A DNA stretch of 64,000 bases from CAYTGR01 sp964437445 (GCA_964437445.1 CAYTGR010000014.1:1-64000); one strand, 5' to 3'. Positions 1 through 7,733 are shown, numbered from the stretch's first letter. Numbers and translations: made by a program. The notes: generated by a model not told the origin, from the letters alone.

Positions 1-166
1 CGACGAACCCGCGCCCCGCGTGCCCGACGGTGAATTTTTTCAAAGCGGGAGCGGCCCTCCCGGGCCGCTGGGGGGCTAAGCCGCCTCCCAGACCCCCCGC
101 TCGCGGCCCAAAGGGGGGCTACCCGCCCCCCTCTGGACTCCCCCCAGAGTTCAGAGCCACCAGAGG
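1..166. other. Intergenic region with GC-rich inverted repeats downstream of the CHAT-FGE gene
   Basis: No gene is supported here. Two clear inverted repeats are visible: an 8-bp perfect stem (AGCGGCCC, 50-57, with GGGCCGCT, 62-69, loop 4) and a 6-bp stem (CTCTGG, 131-136, with CCAGAG, 144-149). G- and C-runs at 70-75, 93-98 and 113-118 can also pair. They lie directly 3' of the CHAT-FGE stop codon and could be a terminator-like structure. They also resemble the hairpins that follow variable regions of diversity-generating retroelements, which is inference. Confidence 0.5.
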
Positions 167-2206
167 TCAGAGCAAAACAGGGGACGCCCCCACCCCCAAC
201 AGGCAAAACCCTAGATTCCAGTAAAGGAAGTCGGGCTCGACCCCGGAGCGGTAGGCACACCGCGCGTCCCGCCCTCCATAGCCGAAAGCGCCGCCGCGCA
301 CCGCCCGGGCCCTTCCAGAAGCCGGCCCGGCCAGATTACGCGCCGGCGCCGAGCGGTAGTAATCTCCAGCGTACCAATCGGCGCACCACTCCCAGACATT
401 GCCACTCATGTCAGCGCAGCCATACGGGCTATCCCCGCGCGGGCTGTAGCGGCCCACCGGCGTCGTATCGCCCACGTTTTGACCGAAATTACAGCGAGTC
501 TTATCCAGCGGTTCGTTCCCCCACGGATACAACCGCCCGTCCGTCCCCCGCGCCGCCTTCTCCCACTCCGCCTCCGTCGGTAAACGAATGGCCAATGGCA
601 AATCGCGAAATTCGCCATTCAGCCAGTCACAAAACGCCACCGCGTCGCGCCACGAAACGTCGACCACCGGATGGGCCTCTTCCCCCGCCGGGATCTGCCC
701 CTCTTGCCAGTGCGATGGCCTCCGGTGTCCCGTCGCCTGCACAAAGGCCCGGTACTGCGCGTTCGTCACCGGGTATTTCGCCATCCAGTACTCGTCCAGG
801 TAAACGGTGTGTTGCGGCATCTCGTCGGAACCAGCCCGGGGATCCTGTTTCTTATCGCTGCCCATCCGGAATTCCCCCGCCGGGATGCGGGCGAAAACCA
901 GCTCCACGCCGGGGGCGAGCGTTAACCGTAATTCGTTAGACTCTTGGGGTTTACGTTTCAAAAATGCATCCAGGGATGGCGACACCGGTGAAGGAAACGC
1001 AGCCCCACGGTCCGTTCCGTCAGACTGAGGAAGCTGCGGGGGCAAAGGAGATGGCGGTGTTGGGATCGGCTCCACCGGAGACGGCGCAGGCTGGCCACCC
1101 GCCCCAACTTCAAACAGCACCCCCTCGGGCGCGCGCAGGTAGAGCACCGGCACGGCCCACTCCACCGAACGGGGCAGCGCCACCTCCACCGCCGTGCGCG
1201 CCTCCACCAGCGCCGCGTCCACCGGGTAGCCGTCGGCCAGCGCCTCGTAAAAGGTGCGCGCCAGCTCAATCGCCGCCCGGTCGCTGATGGCGTACTGCAT
1301 CGCCACCACCGCCGGGAGCCCCTGCTGCACGAGCGTCGCCGCGGTGCTGGAAACCAGATCGGCCGGCGCGCCCGCCGCCCCCTCGCAGGCGTTGAGAAAG
1401 GCCAGCCGCACCGTCCCGGCGTTGGCCAGCAGGCGGCCCAACTGCCCCGCATAGAGCGGGCAGGCCTGGCGCTGCTCATCCTCCAGGTAGAGCAGGCCCT
1501 CTTCGCGGGCGCGATCAAACCCGCCGTGGCCGATGAAGTGAAAGAGATGCCATGGCCCCCTCCGCAGCGCTGCCTGCAAATCGCGCCAGGTATGGCCCGG
1601 CAGCCAGTGAAGCTCCAGCTGACCAGTCTGGGTCAGCCCCTGCAGCGCCTGCGCCACGCGCTGCCGCTCGCGGTCCAGCTCCAGGGGTGGCAGGTTGGCC
1701 GGGGAGACGGCCAGCGCCAGCAAGCGCAGCGGCGGCGTGACCTTCAGGGGGCGGGGCGGGCGGGGCAGCTCCAGGTAGCGCACCACCGGTGTCTGCACCG
1801 CCAGGTTGAGGTAGTGATCCAGGCGGGGATCGCAGAGCACCTCCCAGGGAAGCACGGCCAGGTCAGGCGCGTTGACCCGCAAGCGCACCCGCAACCCCTT
1901 GCCGGCCGCCTCCGCTTTCTCCAGGCTGACATCGTAGCGGTTCCGCGCCTCGCCGGTGAAAAGTGCATTGAAGAGCGTCGCGCCGAAGTCGCGCACTGCC
2001 TGTTGCTCCGGGCTGAGCGCGCGCCGGTCGGCGCTACCCGATTGCCGTAGCGCCAGTTGCAGCCTGAGCAGCGCGTTCTCTAACGCGAGCGTGTCGTAGG
2101 GGAAGCGCAGCGTCTCGCGGGCCTCGCCGGCCGGCGAGCGCACCACGAGGGGATATTCCCGCCCCGCACCGGGGTTGATCTCCAGGTCAAAATCCAGATA
2201 GTCCAC
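167..2206 (-). CDS. CHAT (caspase-like) protease fused to an FGE-sulfatase / C-type-lectin-like domain
   Basis: 679 residues. The N-terminal half (about 75-365) is a CHAT domain with both catalytic residues visible: His227 in FIGHGGF and Cys274 in LNACEGA. A Pro-rich linker (about 370-420) leads to an FGE-sulfatase domain (about 435-675) with typical motifs (IPAGEFRMGS, RLPTEAEWE, GNVWEW, RGGAF, RCAYR). Only one of the two catalytic cysteines of true FGEs remains (in RCAYR), so the domain is more likely a C-type-lectin-like binding module than a sulfatase activator. GTG start, chosen for the upstream GGAGG with 5-nt spacing. No signal peptide or membrane segment is seen, so it is probably cytoplasmic. 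The neighbour at 2348-3619 is a close paralogue in the FGE part. CHAT proteases are known effectors or signalling proteases; the target here is unknown. The C-terminal segment has the layout of a retroelement variable region. Confidence 0.9.
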   Translation of the reverse strand: MDYLDFDLEINPGAGREYPLVVRSPAGEARETLRFPYDTLALENALLRLQLALRQSGSADRRALSPEQQAVRDFGATLFNALFTGEARNRYDVSLEKAEAAGKGLRVRLRVNAPDLAVLPWEVLCDPRLDHYLNLAVQTPVVRYLELPRPPRPLKVTPPLRLLALAVSPANLPPLELDRERQRVAQALQGLTQTGQLELHWLPGHTWRDLQAALRRGPWHLFHFIGHGGFDRAREEGLLYLEDEQRQACPLYAGQLGRLLANAGTVRLAFLNACEGAAGAPADLVSSTAATLVQQGLPAVVAMQYAISDRAAIELARTFYEALADGYPVDAALVEARTAVEVALPRSVEWAVPVLYLRAPEGVLFEVGAGGQPAPSPVEPIPTPPSPLPPQLPQSDGTDRGAAFPSPVSPSLDAFLKRKPQESNELRLTLAPGVELVFARIPAGEFRMGSDKKQDPRAGSDEMPQHTVYLDEYWMAKYPVTNAQYRAFVQATGHRRPSHWQEGQIPAGEEAHPVVDVSWRDAVAFCDWLNGEFRDLPLAIRLPTEAEWEKAARGTDGRLYPWGNEPLDKTRCNFGQNVGDTTPVGRYSPRGDSPYGCADMSGNVWEWCADWYAGDYYRSAPARNLAGPASGRARAVRGGAFGYGGRDARCAYRSGVEPDFLYWNLGFCLLGVGASPVLL
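200..295 (-). other. Candidate diversity-generating-retroelement variable region in the CHAT-FGE gene
   Basis: This segment encodes residues about 638-669 of the CHAT-FGE protein. Constant anchors (RGGAF, ARCAYR, NLGF) alternate with stretches that differ completely from the neighbouring paralogue (GYGGRD against THSVSY; SGVEPDFLYW against FKEVTDGRSL). This constant/variable pattern at the end of a C-type-lectin fold is what retroelement targets of the FGE type show, and it is followed by GC-rich hairpins. No template repeat or reverse transcriptase is present in the window, and the two genes also differ at synonymous sites, so they cannot have been written recently from one template. Inference only. 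Confidence 0.3.
586..620. repeat. Heptamer repeats inside the CHAT-FGE coding sequence
   Basis: Three direct 7-bp units (GAATGGC, CAATGGC, AAATCGC) are followed by an inverted unit (GCCATTC, 614-620). They encode part of the loop before the RLPTEAEWE motif of the FGE domain. The same unit family forms an intergenic array at 54617-54651, so this looks like a dispersed repeat captured in frame. Confidence 0.6.
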
Positions 2207-2347
2207 GGCCCCTCCGTGAGATGGTTCCCGCCAATCGGGGGTTGGCAGTTGCCCAAGAGCGCTGATCCGTTCAACGTTGAACCGTGCTATGGATTATAGC
2301 CCAAAAGCAATGGGCTGCAACAGATCACAAGCCGTGGTTCAGAGTTT

Positions 2348-3619
2348 TTAGAGGCCGGAAGCAGGAGGGGCACCCCACACCACCCGAAACCCGAGGTTGA
2401 GGCTGCGGCCGTCCGTCACCTCTTTAAAACGGTAAGCGCAACGGGCGTAGCTCACAGAGTGGGTAAACGCCCCACCCCGCACCACGCGGAGCGTCCCTTT
2501 AGCCGGCCCCAGGGGATGGCGCGGTGACGCCTGCCGGTAATAGCCGCTGCCATACCAATCCGCGCACCACTCCCAGACATTGCCGGCCATGTCGGCGCAG
2601 CCATACGGGCTATCCCCGCGCGGGCTGTAGCGGCCCACTGGCGTGGTATCGCCCCCCACGTGGCCGCCCAGATTGCCTTGCGCTTCGGCCGGGGGTTCAT
2701 CGCCCCACGGGAACAGGCGCCCGTCCGTCCCCCGCGCCGCCTTCTCCCATTCCGCCTCCGTCGGTAACCGGATCTGCAGGGGCGCAAAATTTTGCGCCCC
2801 TACGAGGGTGGTCACCCATTTACCAAATGCCGCCGCGTCGTGCCACGAAACGTGGACCACCGGATGGGCCTCTTTCCCCGCCGGGATCTGCCCCTCTTGC
2901 CAGTGCGACGGCCTCCGGTGTCCCGTCGCCTGCACAAAGGCCCGGTACTGCGCGTTCGTCACCGGGTATTTCGCCATCCAGTACTCGTCCAGGTAAACGG
3001 TGTGTTGCGGCATCTCGTCGGAACCAGCCCGGGGATCCTGTTTCTTATCGCTGCCCATCCGGAATTCCCCCGCCGGGATGCGGGCGAAAACCAGCTCCAC
3101 GCCGGGGGCGAGCGCCAGCCGTAATTCGTTCCCCACAACGTCTGTCGGGGCAGACCGGCGGCCTGCTTCGCCCCCGGTCGGGCGGCCCGGCGCTACGAAC
3201 GGCACCGGTAATTTCGGCGCCGGTTTTGCCGGTGGTGGGGTAGAACCGCCCTGACGTTGGGGCGGCTCTCCGGCCGGCGGGGGCAGCTCTCCAGACGGGC
3301 GGGGTAGCTCCTCGATGGGCAAATGGAGCGCCAGTGCCCAGCTTTCCACCGCCCAGCGCGCCACGTCGTCGGTCAGACCGCAGTCATCCACCAGCCGCCG
3401 GGTCAACTGCGGCACCAGCACCGCCGCCGGGACCTGGACGCTGCGATCCCGCAGGTCCGCCGCCACGCGCTCCTCCACCGCCAGCACCAGCACGCGGATT
3501 TCGCGCCGCCGGTCGCCACAGAGATCCAACAACAACGCCCGGCAGCGGCGCGAGTCCTCTACCACGCTCCGGTCGTAAGCGACCATTTCGCGCAACTTCT
3601 GGCGCGGCCCATCGTCCAT
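2348..3619 (-). CDS. FGE-sulfatase / C-type-lectin-like domain protein with helical N-terminal module
   Basis: 423 residues, ATG start with a GGGGGTGA-like ribosome site. Residues 1-100 form a predicted helical module rich in Arg, Leu and Asp (LLLDLCGDRRREI, ARWAVESWALAL). I have the impression of similar modules at the N-termini of other multidomain bacterial proteins, but cannot name it. A Pro-rich linker (about 105-165) follows, then an FGE domain (about 175-415) nearly identical in places to that of the CHAT-FGE gene: 640-938 matches 2833-3131 with about ten differences, and 361-470 matches 2542-2651. The two-cysteine active site of true FGE is absent. A palindromic repeat sits in frame at residues 273-281, and a GC-rich segment encoding about residues 143-162 also looks repeat-derived. 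The C-terminal loops (after RGGAF and after ARCAYR) differ entirely from the paralogue. Probably a ligand-binding partner or regulator of the neighbouring protease; inferred. Confidence 0.85.
   Translation of the reverse strand: MDDGPRQKLREMVAYDRSVVEDSRRCRALLLDLCGDRRREIRVLVLAVEERVAADLRDRSVQVPAAVLVPQLTRRLVDDCGLTDDVARWAVESWALALHLPIEELPRPSGELPPPAGEPPQRQGGSTPPPAKPAPKLPVPFVAPGRPTGGEAGRRSAPTDVVGNELRLALAPGVELVFARIPAGEFRMGSDKKQDPRAGSDEMPQHTVYLDEYWMAKYPVTNAQYRAFVQATGHRRPSHWQEGQIPAGKEAHPVVHVSWHDAAAFGKWVTTLVGAQNFAPLQIRLPTEAEWEKAARGTDGRLFPWGDEPPAEAQGNLGGHVGGDTTPVGRYSPRGDSPYGCADMAGNVWEWCADWYGSGYYRQASPRHPLGPAKGTLRVVRGGAFTHSVSYARCAYRFKEVTDGRSLNLGFRVVWGAPPASGL
2778..2801. repeat. Perfect 24-bp palindrome inserted in frame in the FGE paralogue
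   Basis: Twelve-base arms AGGGGCGCAAAA and TTTTGCGCCCCT meet with no spacer (centre 2789/2790). It encodes residues 273-281 (VGAQNFAPL) in the loop before RLPTEAEWE. The CHAT-FGE paralogue has unrelated heptamer repeats at the same loop. It resembles palindromic elements that insert into coding sequence without breaking the frame. Confidence 0.7.
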
Positions 3620-3746
3620 CCGGTCACCCCCTATGGTTTTCCTACGCTAACGGGGAAAATTTCCAGGCCCGATTGATTATAGCCGCAAACCGGCCACCCG
3701 CAATGCCAGGCCACGCCGCCCGGCGTGGCAACGGCACAACGACTCG

Positions 3747-3755
3747 TGGTATAAT
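3747..3755 (+). promoter_or_regulatory. Extended -10 promoter for the toxin-antitoxin pair
   Basis: TGGTATAAT (TG at 3747-3748, TATAAT at 3750-3755) lies about 50 bp before the DUF433 start. No good -35 box is seen, as is common for extended -10 promoters. Confidence 0.5.
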
Positions 3756-3804
3756 GGATACAGGCACTATCTCCAGCAGCCAGGAAGTTTTAACGGAGGT
3801 TACT

Positions 3805-4044
3805 ATGCCTGCCTATACAGAGCGCATCAGCCTCAATCCGGCCGTCATGGCCGGCAAACCGGTCATTCGCGGCACACGCATCCCGGTGGAGCTGATCGTG
3901 CGGATGTTAGCACAGGGACTCTCGGAGCACGAGATCCTGGCCGAATATCCGCGCCTGGAACCGGCCGACCTGCACGCTGCATTGGCCTATGCCGCCGCTG
4001 TCCTGGCCGGCGAGGACGTGTGGCTGCTACCTGTTCCGGCCTGA
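3805..4044 (+). CDS. DUF433 protein, probable antitoxin
   Basis: 79 residues. The sequence carries the DUF433 signature (NPAVMAGKPVIRGTRIPVE, residues about 11-29) followed by a helical segment that fits a small helix-turn-helix fold (LAQGLSEHEILAEYPRL). Start chosen at 3805 because GGAGG precedes it by 6 nt; an upstream in-frame ATG near 3754 lies on the promoter. The stop is 3 nt before the next gene, a DUF5615 protein. DUF433-DUF5615 pairs are known as a type II toxin-antitoxin arrangement, with DUF433 as the DNA-binding antitoxin. Pairing and size fit; activity is inferred. Confidence 0.9.
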   Translation: MPAYTERISLNPAVMAGKPVIRGTRIPVELIVRMLAQGLSEHEILAEYPRLEPADLHAALAYAAAVLAGEDVWLLPVPA

Positions 4045-4047
4045 GCC

Positions 4048-4410
4048 ATGCGCTTCCTCGTAGACGAATCCACCGGACAGGCCGTCACGGCCTACCTGCG
4101 CCGTGCCGGCCATGATGTGATGGCTGTGGCAGAGTCTCTCCCCCAGGCTGACGACATCACCGTCCTGCAACTGGCCGCCCGTGAATCCCGCATCCTGATC
4201 ACGAACGATAAAGACTTTGGCGACTTAGTCTACCGCAGTGGATTGTCACATCACGGGATCATCCTACTCCGGCTAAACGATGAAAGTCCGTCCCACCGGG
4301 TCGCCATGCTCCAAACTGTGATAGAACACCATGCGGCCCAGCTCCCGGATACCTTCGTGATCGTCACCGAGCGCCACATTCGTTTTCGCTCCGCGCTGCC
4401 GCATCCCTGA
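4048..4410 (+). CDS. DUF5615 PIN-like protein, probable toxin
   Basis: 120 residues. The start MRFLVDEST supplies the first acidic residue (Asp6), and NDKDFGDLVY (about residues 52-61) supplies the further acidic residues expected of the PIN-like (Mut7-C) nuclease fold. The C-terminal VIVTERHIRFR is also typical of DUF5615 proteins. It follows the DUF433 gene by 3 nt, so the two are co-transcribed. Likely an RNase toxin held in check by DUF433; the target RNA cannot be told from sequence. Confidence 0.88.
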   Translation: MRFLVDESTGQAVTAYLRRAGHDVMAVAESLPQADDITVLQLAARESRILITNDKDFGDLVYRSGLSHHGIILLRLNDESPSHRVAMLQTVIEHHAAQLPDTFVIVTERHIRFRSALPHP

Positions 4411-4445
4411 GCCGGTAAAAACGTCCTCCTTGCTCCAACTGGCCG

Positions 4446-6257
4446 TTACAACCCCAACGCCGCCAGCGCCTCCGGTGTGGGGAGACCCGTCTCCGCGTCC
4501 CAGCCGAGCTCAGCGTAGAAGCCCGCCAGCATGACCGGCAGGTCGGGCACGCGGCCCTCGGTCCCGCCCTCCAACGGGCGGAGCAGCAGCGCCGGCAGCC
4601 GGTCGTTGGCCCGCGTCAGCCCGCGCCGCAGGTTGAGCCCCCGCTTGAAGGTGACCAGCTGCTTGCCCAACGTGAGCAGGTCATCCAGCGCCAGCCCCCA
4701 GCCGGTCGCAGCGTTGATCACGTCCAGCAGCACCGGGGCGGGCGGATTCTGGAACTCGCAGAGCGTCAGCGCGTTGTAGAGGTTGCGCCAGGCCTGCGAG
4801 CGGGCCGCGACGTGCCCCTTTTCCTCGGAGGCCTCAAACCGGTCGCCCGGCACAATCCCCAGTTCCGGCGCGAGCGATTGCCCCGTATCCACGCCGAACA
4901 TGTCGCCCTCTAAGTGGCAGGCGCCGCGCGGCGAGGTGGCGTAGATCGGCGCCATGCCAAAGAAGGCGCGCGGATCGTGCATCGGGACCTCCAACCGGTT
5001 CACCGTCACCGCCAGTTCGGGGACGCCGTAGTGCTCGGCTAAGGCCGCGTTGCCCTCGGCCAGCAGCGCGCCGAAGCCCTCGCGGTGCGCCAGCAGGGTG
5101 ATCAACCGGTGCAACGTCTCGGCATCGCCGTAGCGCGGTTCCAGCCCGCCGGTCTCCGCCGGGGTGAGCAGGCCGCGGGCAAAGAGTTCGCAGGCCAGGG
5201 CCAGCGTCCCGCCGGTGCTGATCGTATCCAGCCCGTAGAGGTTGCAGAGATGGCCGGCGTAGATCACCGCCTCCAGGTCGTCCACCAGCACAAGCGAGCC
5301 GAGCGCGCCTAAGGTCTCGTACTCCGGGCCGTCCACCTTCTCCGCGCCGTAGCGCGGCGCGCGCGTCTCCCGCCCGCAGGCGATGGGGCAGCGGTAACAG
5401 GCAGTGGTCCGGGTCTGGTATTGCGTCGCCATCACCACGCCGGAGAGGTTGCTCCCGGCCTCCCATTCACCTTGCTGATAGTAGCGGATCGGCATATCGC
5501 CGTACATCAGCCCCATGTCCACGTAACCGGCGGTCCCGGCCAGCCGGAGCGCCTGGGCCGCCATGTCGTCTTTCACGCCGGCGGTGATCGTGCGGGTCAG
5601 CGCCTGATAGGCCGCCGGGTCGGCCAGCGGCACTTTCGCCGTGCCGCGCAGCCCGATGGCTTTGAGCTGCCTGGCCCCCATCACCGCGCCCAGGCCGGTG
5701 CGCGCCGCCGCCCGCCCGTGGTCGTTCATGATGGCCGCCAGTTTGACCCGTCGCTCGCCCGCCACGCCGATGCAGGCCACGCGCGCCTTCGGCTCACCCA
5801 GCAAGCTGCGCACGCGCTCCTGGGTGGCGTAGGTATCCAGCCCCCAGAGCTCCGCCGCGTCGTGTAGCTCCGCCCGGCCCTCCACAATGGAGAGCCAGAC
5901 CGGCTGTGGAGCCTGCCCGGTGATGATGATGCCGTCGTAGCCGGCAAAGCGGAGTTCCGGCCCGAGGAAGCCGCCGGTGTTCGCCTCGCCCCACAACCCC
6001 GTCAGCGGCGAGAGCGCGCCGACACTGCACCGTCCCGCCGAGGGCATAGAGGTGCCCACTAACGGCCCGGTCATGAAGATGAGGGGATTCTCCGGCCCTA
6101 AGGGATCGGTCGCCGGCCCGGCCAGGTCCGCCAGATAGCGGGCCGCTAATCCACTCCCGCCGACAAAGGCGCGGGCGTAAGCCTCGTTGAGCGGCTCGTC
6201 CCAGAGCCGACCGGTGGTCAGGTCCACCCGCAAGAGTTTACCCAGGTAACCGTGCAT
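4446..6257 (-). CDS. Aldehyde ferredoxin oxidoreductase family protein
   Basis: 603 residues, normal for the family. The N-terminal AOR domain begins at MHGYLGKLLRVDLTTG. The [4Fe-4S] cysteine motif CYRCPIACGR lies near residues 285-294, with a further cysteine in HLCNLYGLD, and GPEYETLGALGS and GLDTISTGG match the pterin-cofactor region. The family oxidises aldehydes to acids with a tungsten- (or Mo-) bis-pterin cofactor and reduced ferredoxin as product, in the cytoplasm. Start chosen at 6257 because AAGGAGG precedes it by 5 nt; a longer reading of 21 codons lacks such a site and runs into heptamer repeats. An alcohol dehydrogenase gene lies upstream on the same strand, so the pair could interconvert alcohol, aldehyde and acid. 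The substrate is unknown. Confidence 0.93.
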   Translation of the reverse strand: MHGYLGKLLRVDLTTGRLWDEPLNEAYARAFVGGSGLAARYLADLAGPATDPLGPENPLIFMTGPLVGTSMPSAGRCSVGALSPLTGLWGEANTGGFLGPELRFAGYDGIIITGQAPQPVWLSIVEGRAELHDAAELWGLDTYATQERVRSLLGEPKARVACIGVAGERRVKLAAIMNDHGRAAARTGLGAVMGARQLKAIGLRGTAKVPLADPAAYQALTRTITAGVKDDMAAQALRLAGTAGYVDMGLMYGDMPIRYYQQGEWEAGSNLSGVVMATQYQTRTTACYRCPIACGRETRAPRYGAEKVDGPEYETLGALGSLVLVDDLEAVIYAGHLCNLYGLDTISTGGTLALACELFARGLLTPAETGGLEPRYGDAETLHRLITLLAHREGFGALLAEGNAALAEHYGVPELAVTVNRLEVPMHDPRAFFGMAPIYATSPRGACHLEGDMFGVDTGQSLAPELGIVPGDRFEASEEKGHVAARSQAWRNLYNALTLCEFQNPPAPVLLDVINAATGWGLALDDLLTLGKQLVTFKRGLNLRRGLTRANDRLPALLLRPLEGGTEGRVPDLPVMLAGFYAELGWDAETGLPTPEALAALGL

Positions 6258-6274
6258 GGTGCCTCCTTCAAAAA

Positions 6275-6302
6275 GCAGTGAGCAGTGAATAGTGAGCCGT
6301 GA
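6275..6302. repeat. Heptamer array, GTGAGCA family
   Basis: Four 7-bp units: GCAGTGA, GCAGTGA, ATAGTGA, GCCGTGA. The same family recurs at 54363-54397 and, inverted, at 54500-54520. Confidence 0.75.
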
Positions 6303-6351
6303 GCCAGAAGCCTCCCTCAAAGAGCAGTGGTGCTCACCCGTGAGGGATTGG

Positions 6352-6400
6352 CTCGTAGTGCCGCGTTTCAGCGCGGCTAAGACAGGGCTTAAGTGCCTGA
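6352..6400 (+). repeat. 49-bp dispersed palindromic repeat, copy A
   Basis: It begins CTCGTAGTGCCGCG and ends GTGCCTGA. CCGCG (6361-6365) pairs with CGCGG (6372-6376), and a second weaker palindrome follows the central AAGAC. Copies of the same layout lie at 20362-20410 (also 49 bp) and 14486-14528 (inverted, truncated). Confidence 0.7.
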
Positions 6401-6408
6401 TTGCAAAT

Positions 6409-6472
6409 GACCACGGCCACAGGCCACCATTTTTGCGGTGGTCTGTGGTCCGTCGTTCGTGGTCTGCGGTCA
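6409..6472. repeat. Inverted heptamer arrays, GTGGTCC family, over the adh stop codon
   Basis: The left array (GACCACG and derivatives, 6409-6429) faces the right array GTGGTCT, GTGGTCC, GTCGTTC, GTGGTCT, GCGGTCA (6438-6472), and the two can form a hairpin. The last unit contains the TGA stop of the alcohol dehydrogenase gene on the minus strand. The same family occurs at 8190-8252 and 14445-14484. Confidence 0.7.
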
Positions 6473-7645
6473 GAAATCTACGTCCCGCCCGTCGTAGGCA
6501 TAGAGGAAGAGCTGGCGCAGTTCCTCATACGAGGGCATCCGGGCCGCGGCGAGGATAGAGCCATCGTTGAAAGCGTTATCTACCAGCGACTCCAATGCCG
6601 CCTCGTAGGCCACGCGGTCAATCCCCAGGTCGGCCACGCAGGTCGGGTTGCCGACCTCGCGGATAAAGCTTTGGAGGCGATCAGCCAGAAGACAGGCGGC
6701 GTCCTCGTCGTCCTGGTAGCGCAGGTGCAAGGCGTCGGCCAGGAGCGTGAACCGCTCCGGCGCTTCCTGGGCGATGAACTCCACGGTGTAGGGCAGGAAC
6801 AAGCCCACCGCGCGCCCATGGGGGACGTGAAAAAGCGCGCCGAGCGCGTGCCCCATCGCATGAGCCAGCGCCGCCAGCGAGTTGCCAAAGCCCAGCCCGG
6901 CCAGGGTGGCGGCGTTGTGCATCCGCTCACGCGCCTCCAGATCGGCACCATCGCCCCGGGCGGTGGCGACGGCGCGCGGCAGGTAACGCAGAACCAGCTC
7001 AATCGCCTGGAGGCAAAGGCCATCGGTCATGTCGTTGTGCCAGGCACAAGTGAAGCCCTCCACGGCGTGCGTCAGCGCATCCAGCCCCGTGTCGGCGGTC
7101 AACTGGGGCGGCATGCCCGCCACCAGCGCCGGGTCCACAATCGCCAGGTCAGCAACGTTGGCGCGGTTGCCCAGGGGCAATTTGCGCTGCTGTTCGGGGT
7201 CGGTGAGCACAATGGCCCAGGTGACCTCCGAGCCGGTGCCGCTGGTCGTCGGAATCGTGATCAGCCGGGCCTTGTCGCGCAAGCGGAGCGGGACCACCGG
7301 GTTGATGGCAGCCGGCTCCAGTTCCGGGTGCTCATAGAGGACCCAGATGGCTTTGGCAGCGTCCATTACCGAGCCGCCGCCCACCGCTACAATCCAATCC
7401 GGGCCGAATGCCAATGCCGCCTCCGCGCCCCGGCGCACCGTTGACACGCTGGGCTCCGGCTCCACCGCATCAAAGACAGAGATTTCCAGGCCGGCCACGG
7501 CCAGGTGCGCCTTGACCTGCTCCACAATCCCCAGCTTGACCAGCAGCGCATCGGTGACGATGAACGCGCGCCGGCCTTCCAGCTCATCCAGCGCGTTCAG
7601 CGCTCCCTCACCGAAGACAATCTGCGGCGAGACAAAATACCACAT
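6470..7645 (-). CDS. Iron-containing alcohol dehydrogenase
   Basis: 391 residues, typical of the Fe-ADH (type III) family. The N-terminal half is a nucleotide-binding fold with AVGGGSVMDAAKA, followed by TTSGTGSEVT. The C-terminal half holds the metal ligands: Asp in TGLDALTHAVEG with the first histidine, then HAMGHALGALFHVPHG with two more. It interconverts alcohols and aldehydes with NAD(P)H. AAAGGAGG precedes the ATG by 6 nt. The aldehyde ferredoxin oxidoreductase gene follows on the same strand after a 212-bp repeat-filled gap, so co-transcription is possible but not certain. The last codon lies in a heptamer repeat. Confidence 0.93.
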   Translation of the reverse strand: MWYFVSPQIVFGEGALNALDELEGRRAFIVTDALLVKLGIVEQVKAHLAVAGLEISVFDAVEPEPSVSTVRRGAEAALAFGPDWIVAVGGGSVMDAAKAIWVLYEHPELEPAAINPVVPLRLRDKARLITIPTTSGTGSEVTWAIVLTDPEQQRKLPLGNRANVADLAIVDPALVAGMPPQLTADTGLDALTHAVEGFTCAWHNDMTDGLCLQAIELVLRYLPRAVATARGDGADLEARERMHNAATLAGLGFGNSLAALAHAMGHALGALFHVPHGRAVGLFLPYTVEFIAQEAPERFTLLADALHLRYQDDEDAACLLADRLQSFIREVGNPTCVADLGIDRVAYEAALESLVDNAFNDGSILAAARMPSYEELRQLFLYAYDGRDVDF

Positions 7646-7668
7646 CGCGCCCTCCTTTCATTGAGTAA

Positions 7669-7689
7669 GGATGAAGGATGAGGGATGAA
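7669..7689. repeat. Heptamer array, GGATGAA family
   Basis: Three 7-bp units (GGATGAA, GGATGAG, GGATGAA) in the gap between the SCP2-like gene and the alcohol dehydrogenase gene. Confidence 0.6.
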
Positions 7690-7733
7690 GTCAAGAAGAG
7701 AAGTAGACAGGTGTAGATTTTTGGTTGATTCGT

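Noticed and set aside
1..166. Template repeat of a diversity-generating retroelement
   Set aside because: No stretch with repeated AAC/AAT codons matching the end of the CHAT-FGE gene is present.
595..3676. Plus-strand open frames opposite the FGE genes
   Set aside because: They are shadows of the minus-strand genes with Pro/Arg-rich low-complexity translations and no ribosome sites.
6258..6320. Longer N-terminus of the aldehyde ferredoxin oxidoreductase
   Set aside because: It is encoded by heptamer repeats; AAGGAGG points to the ATG at 6257.
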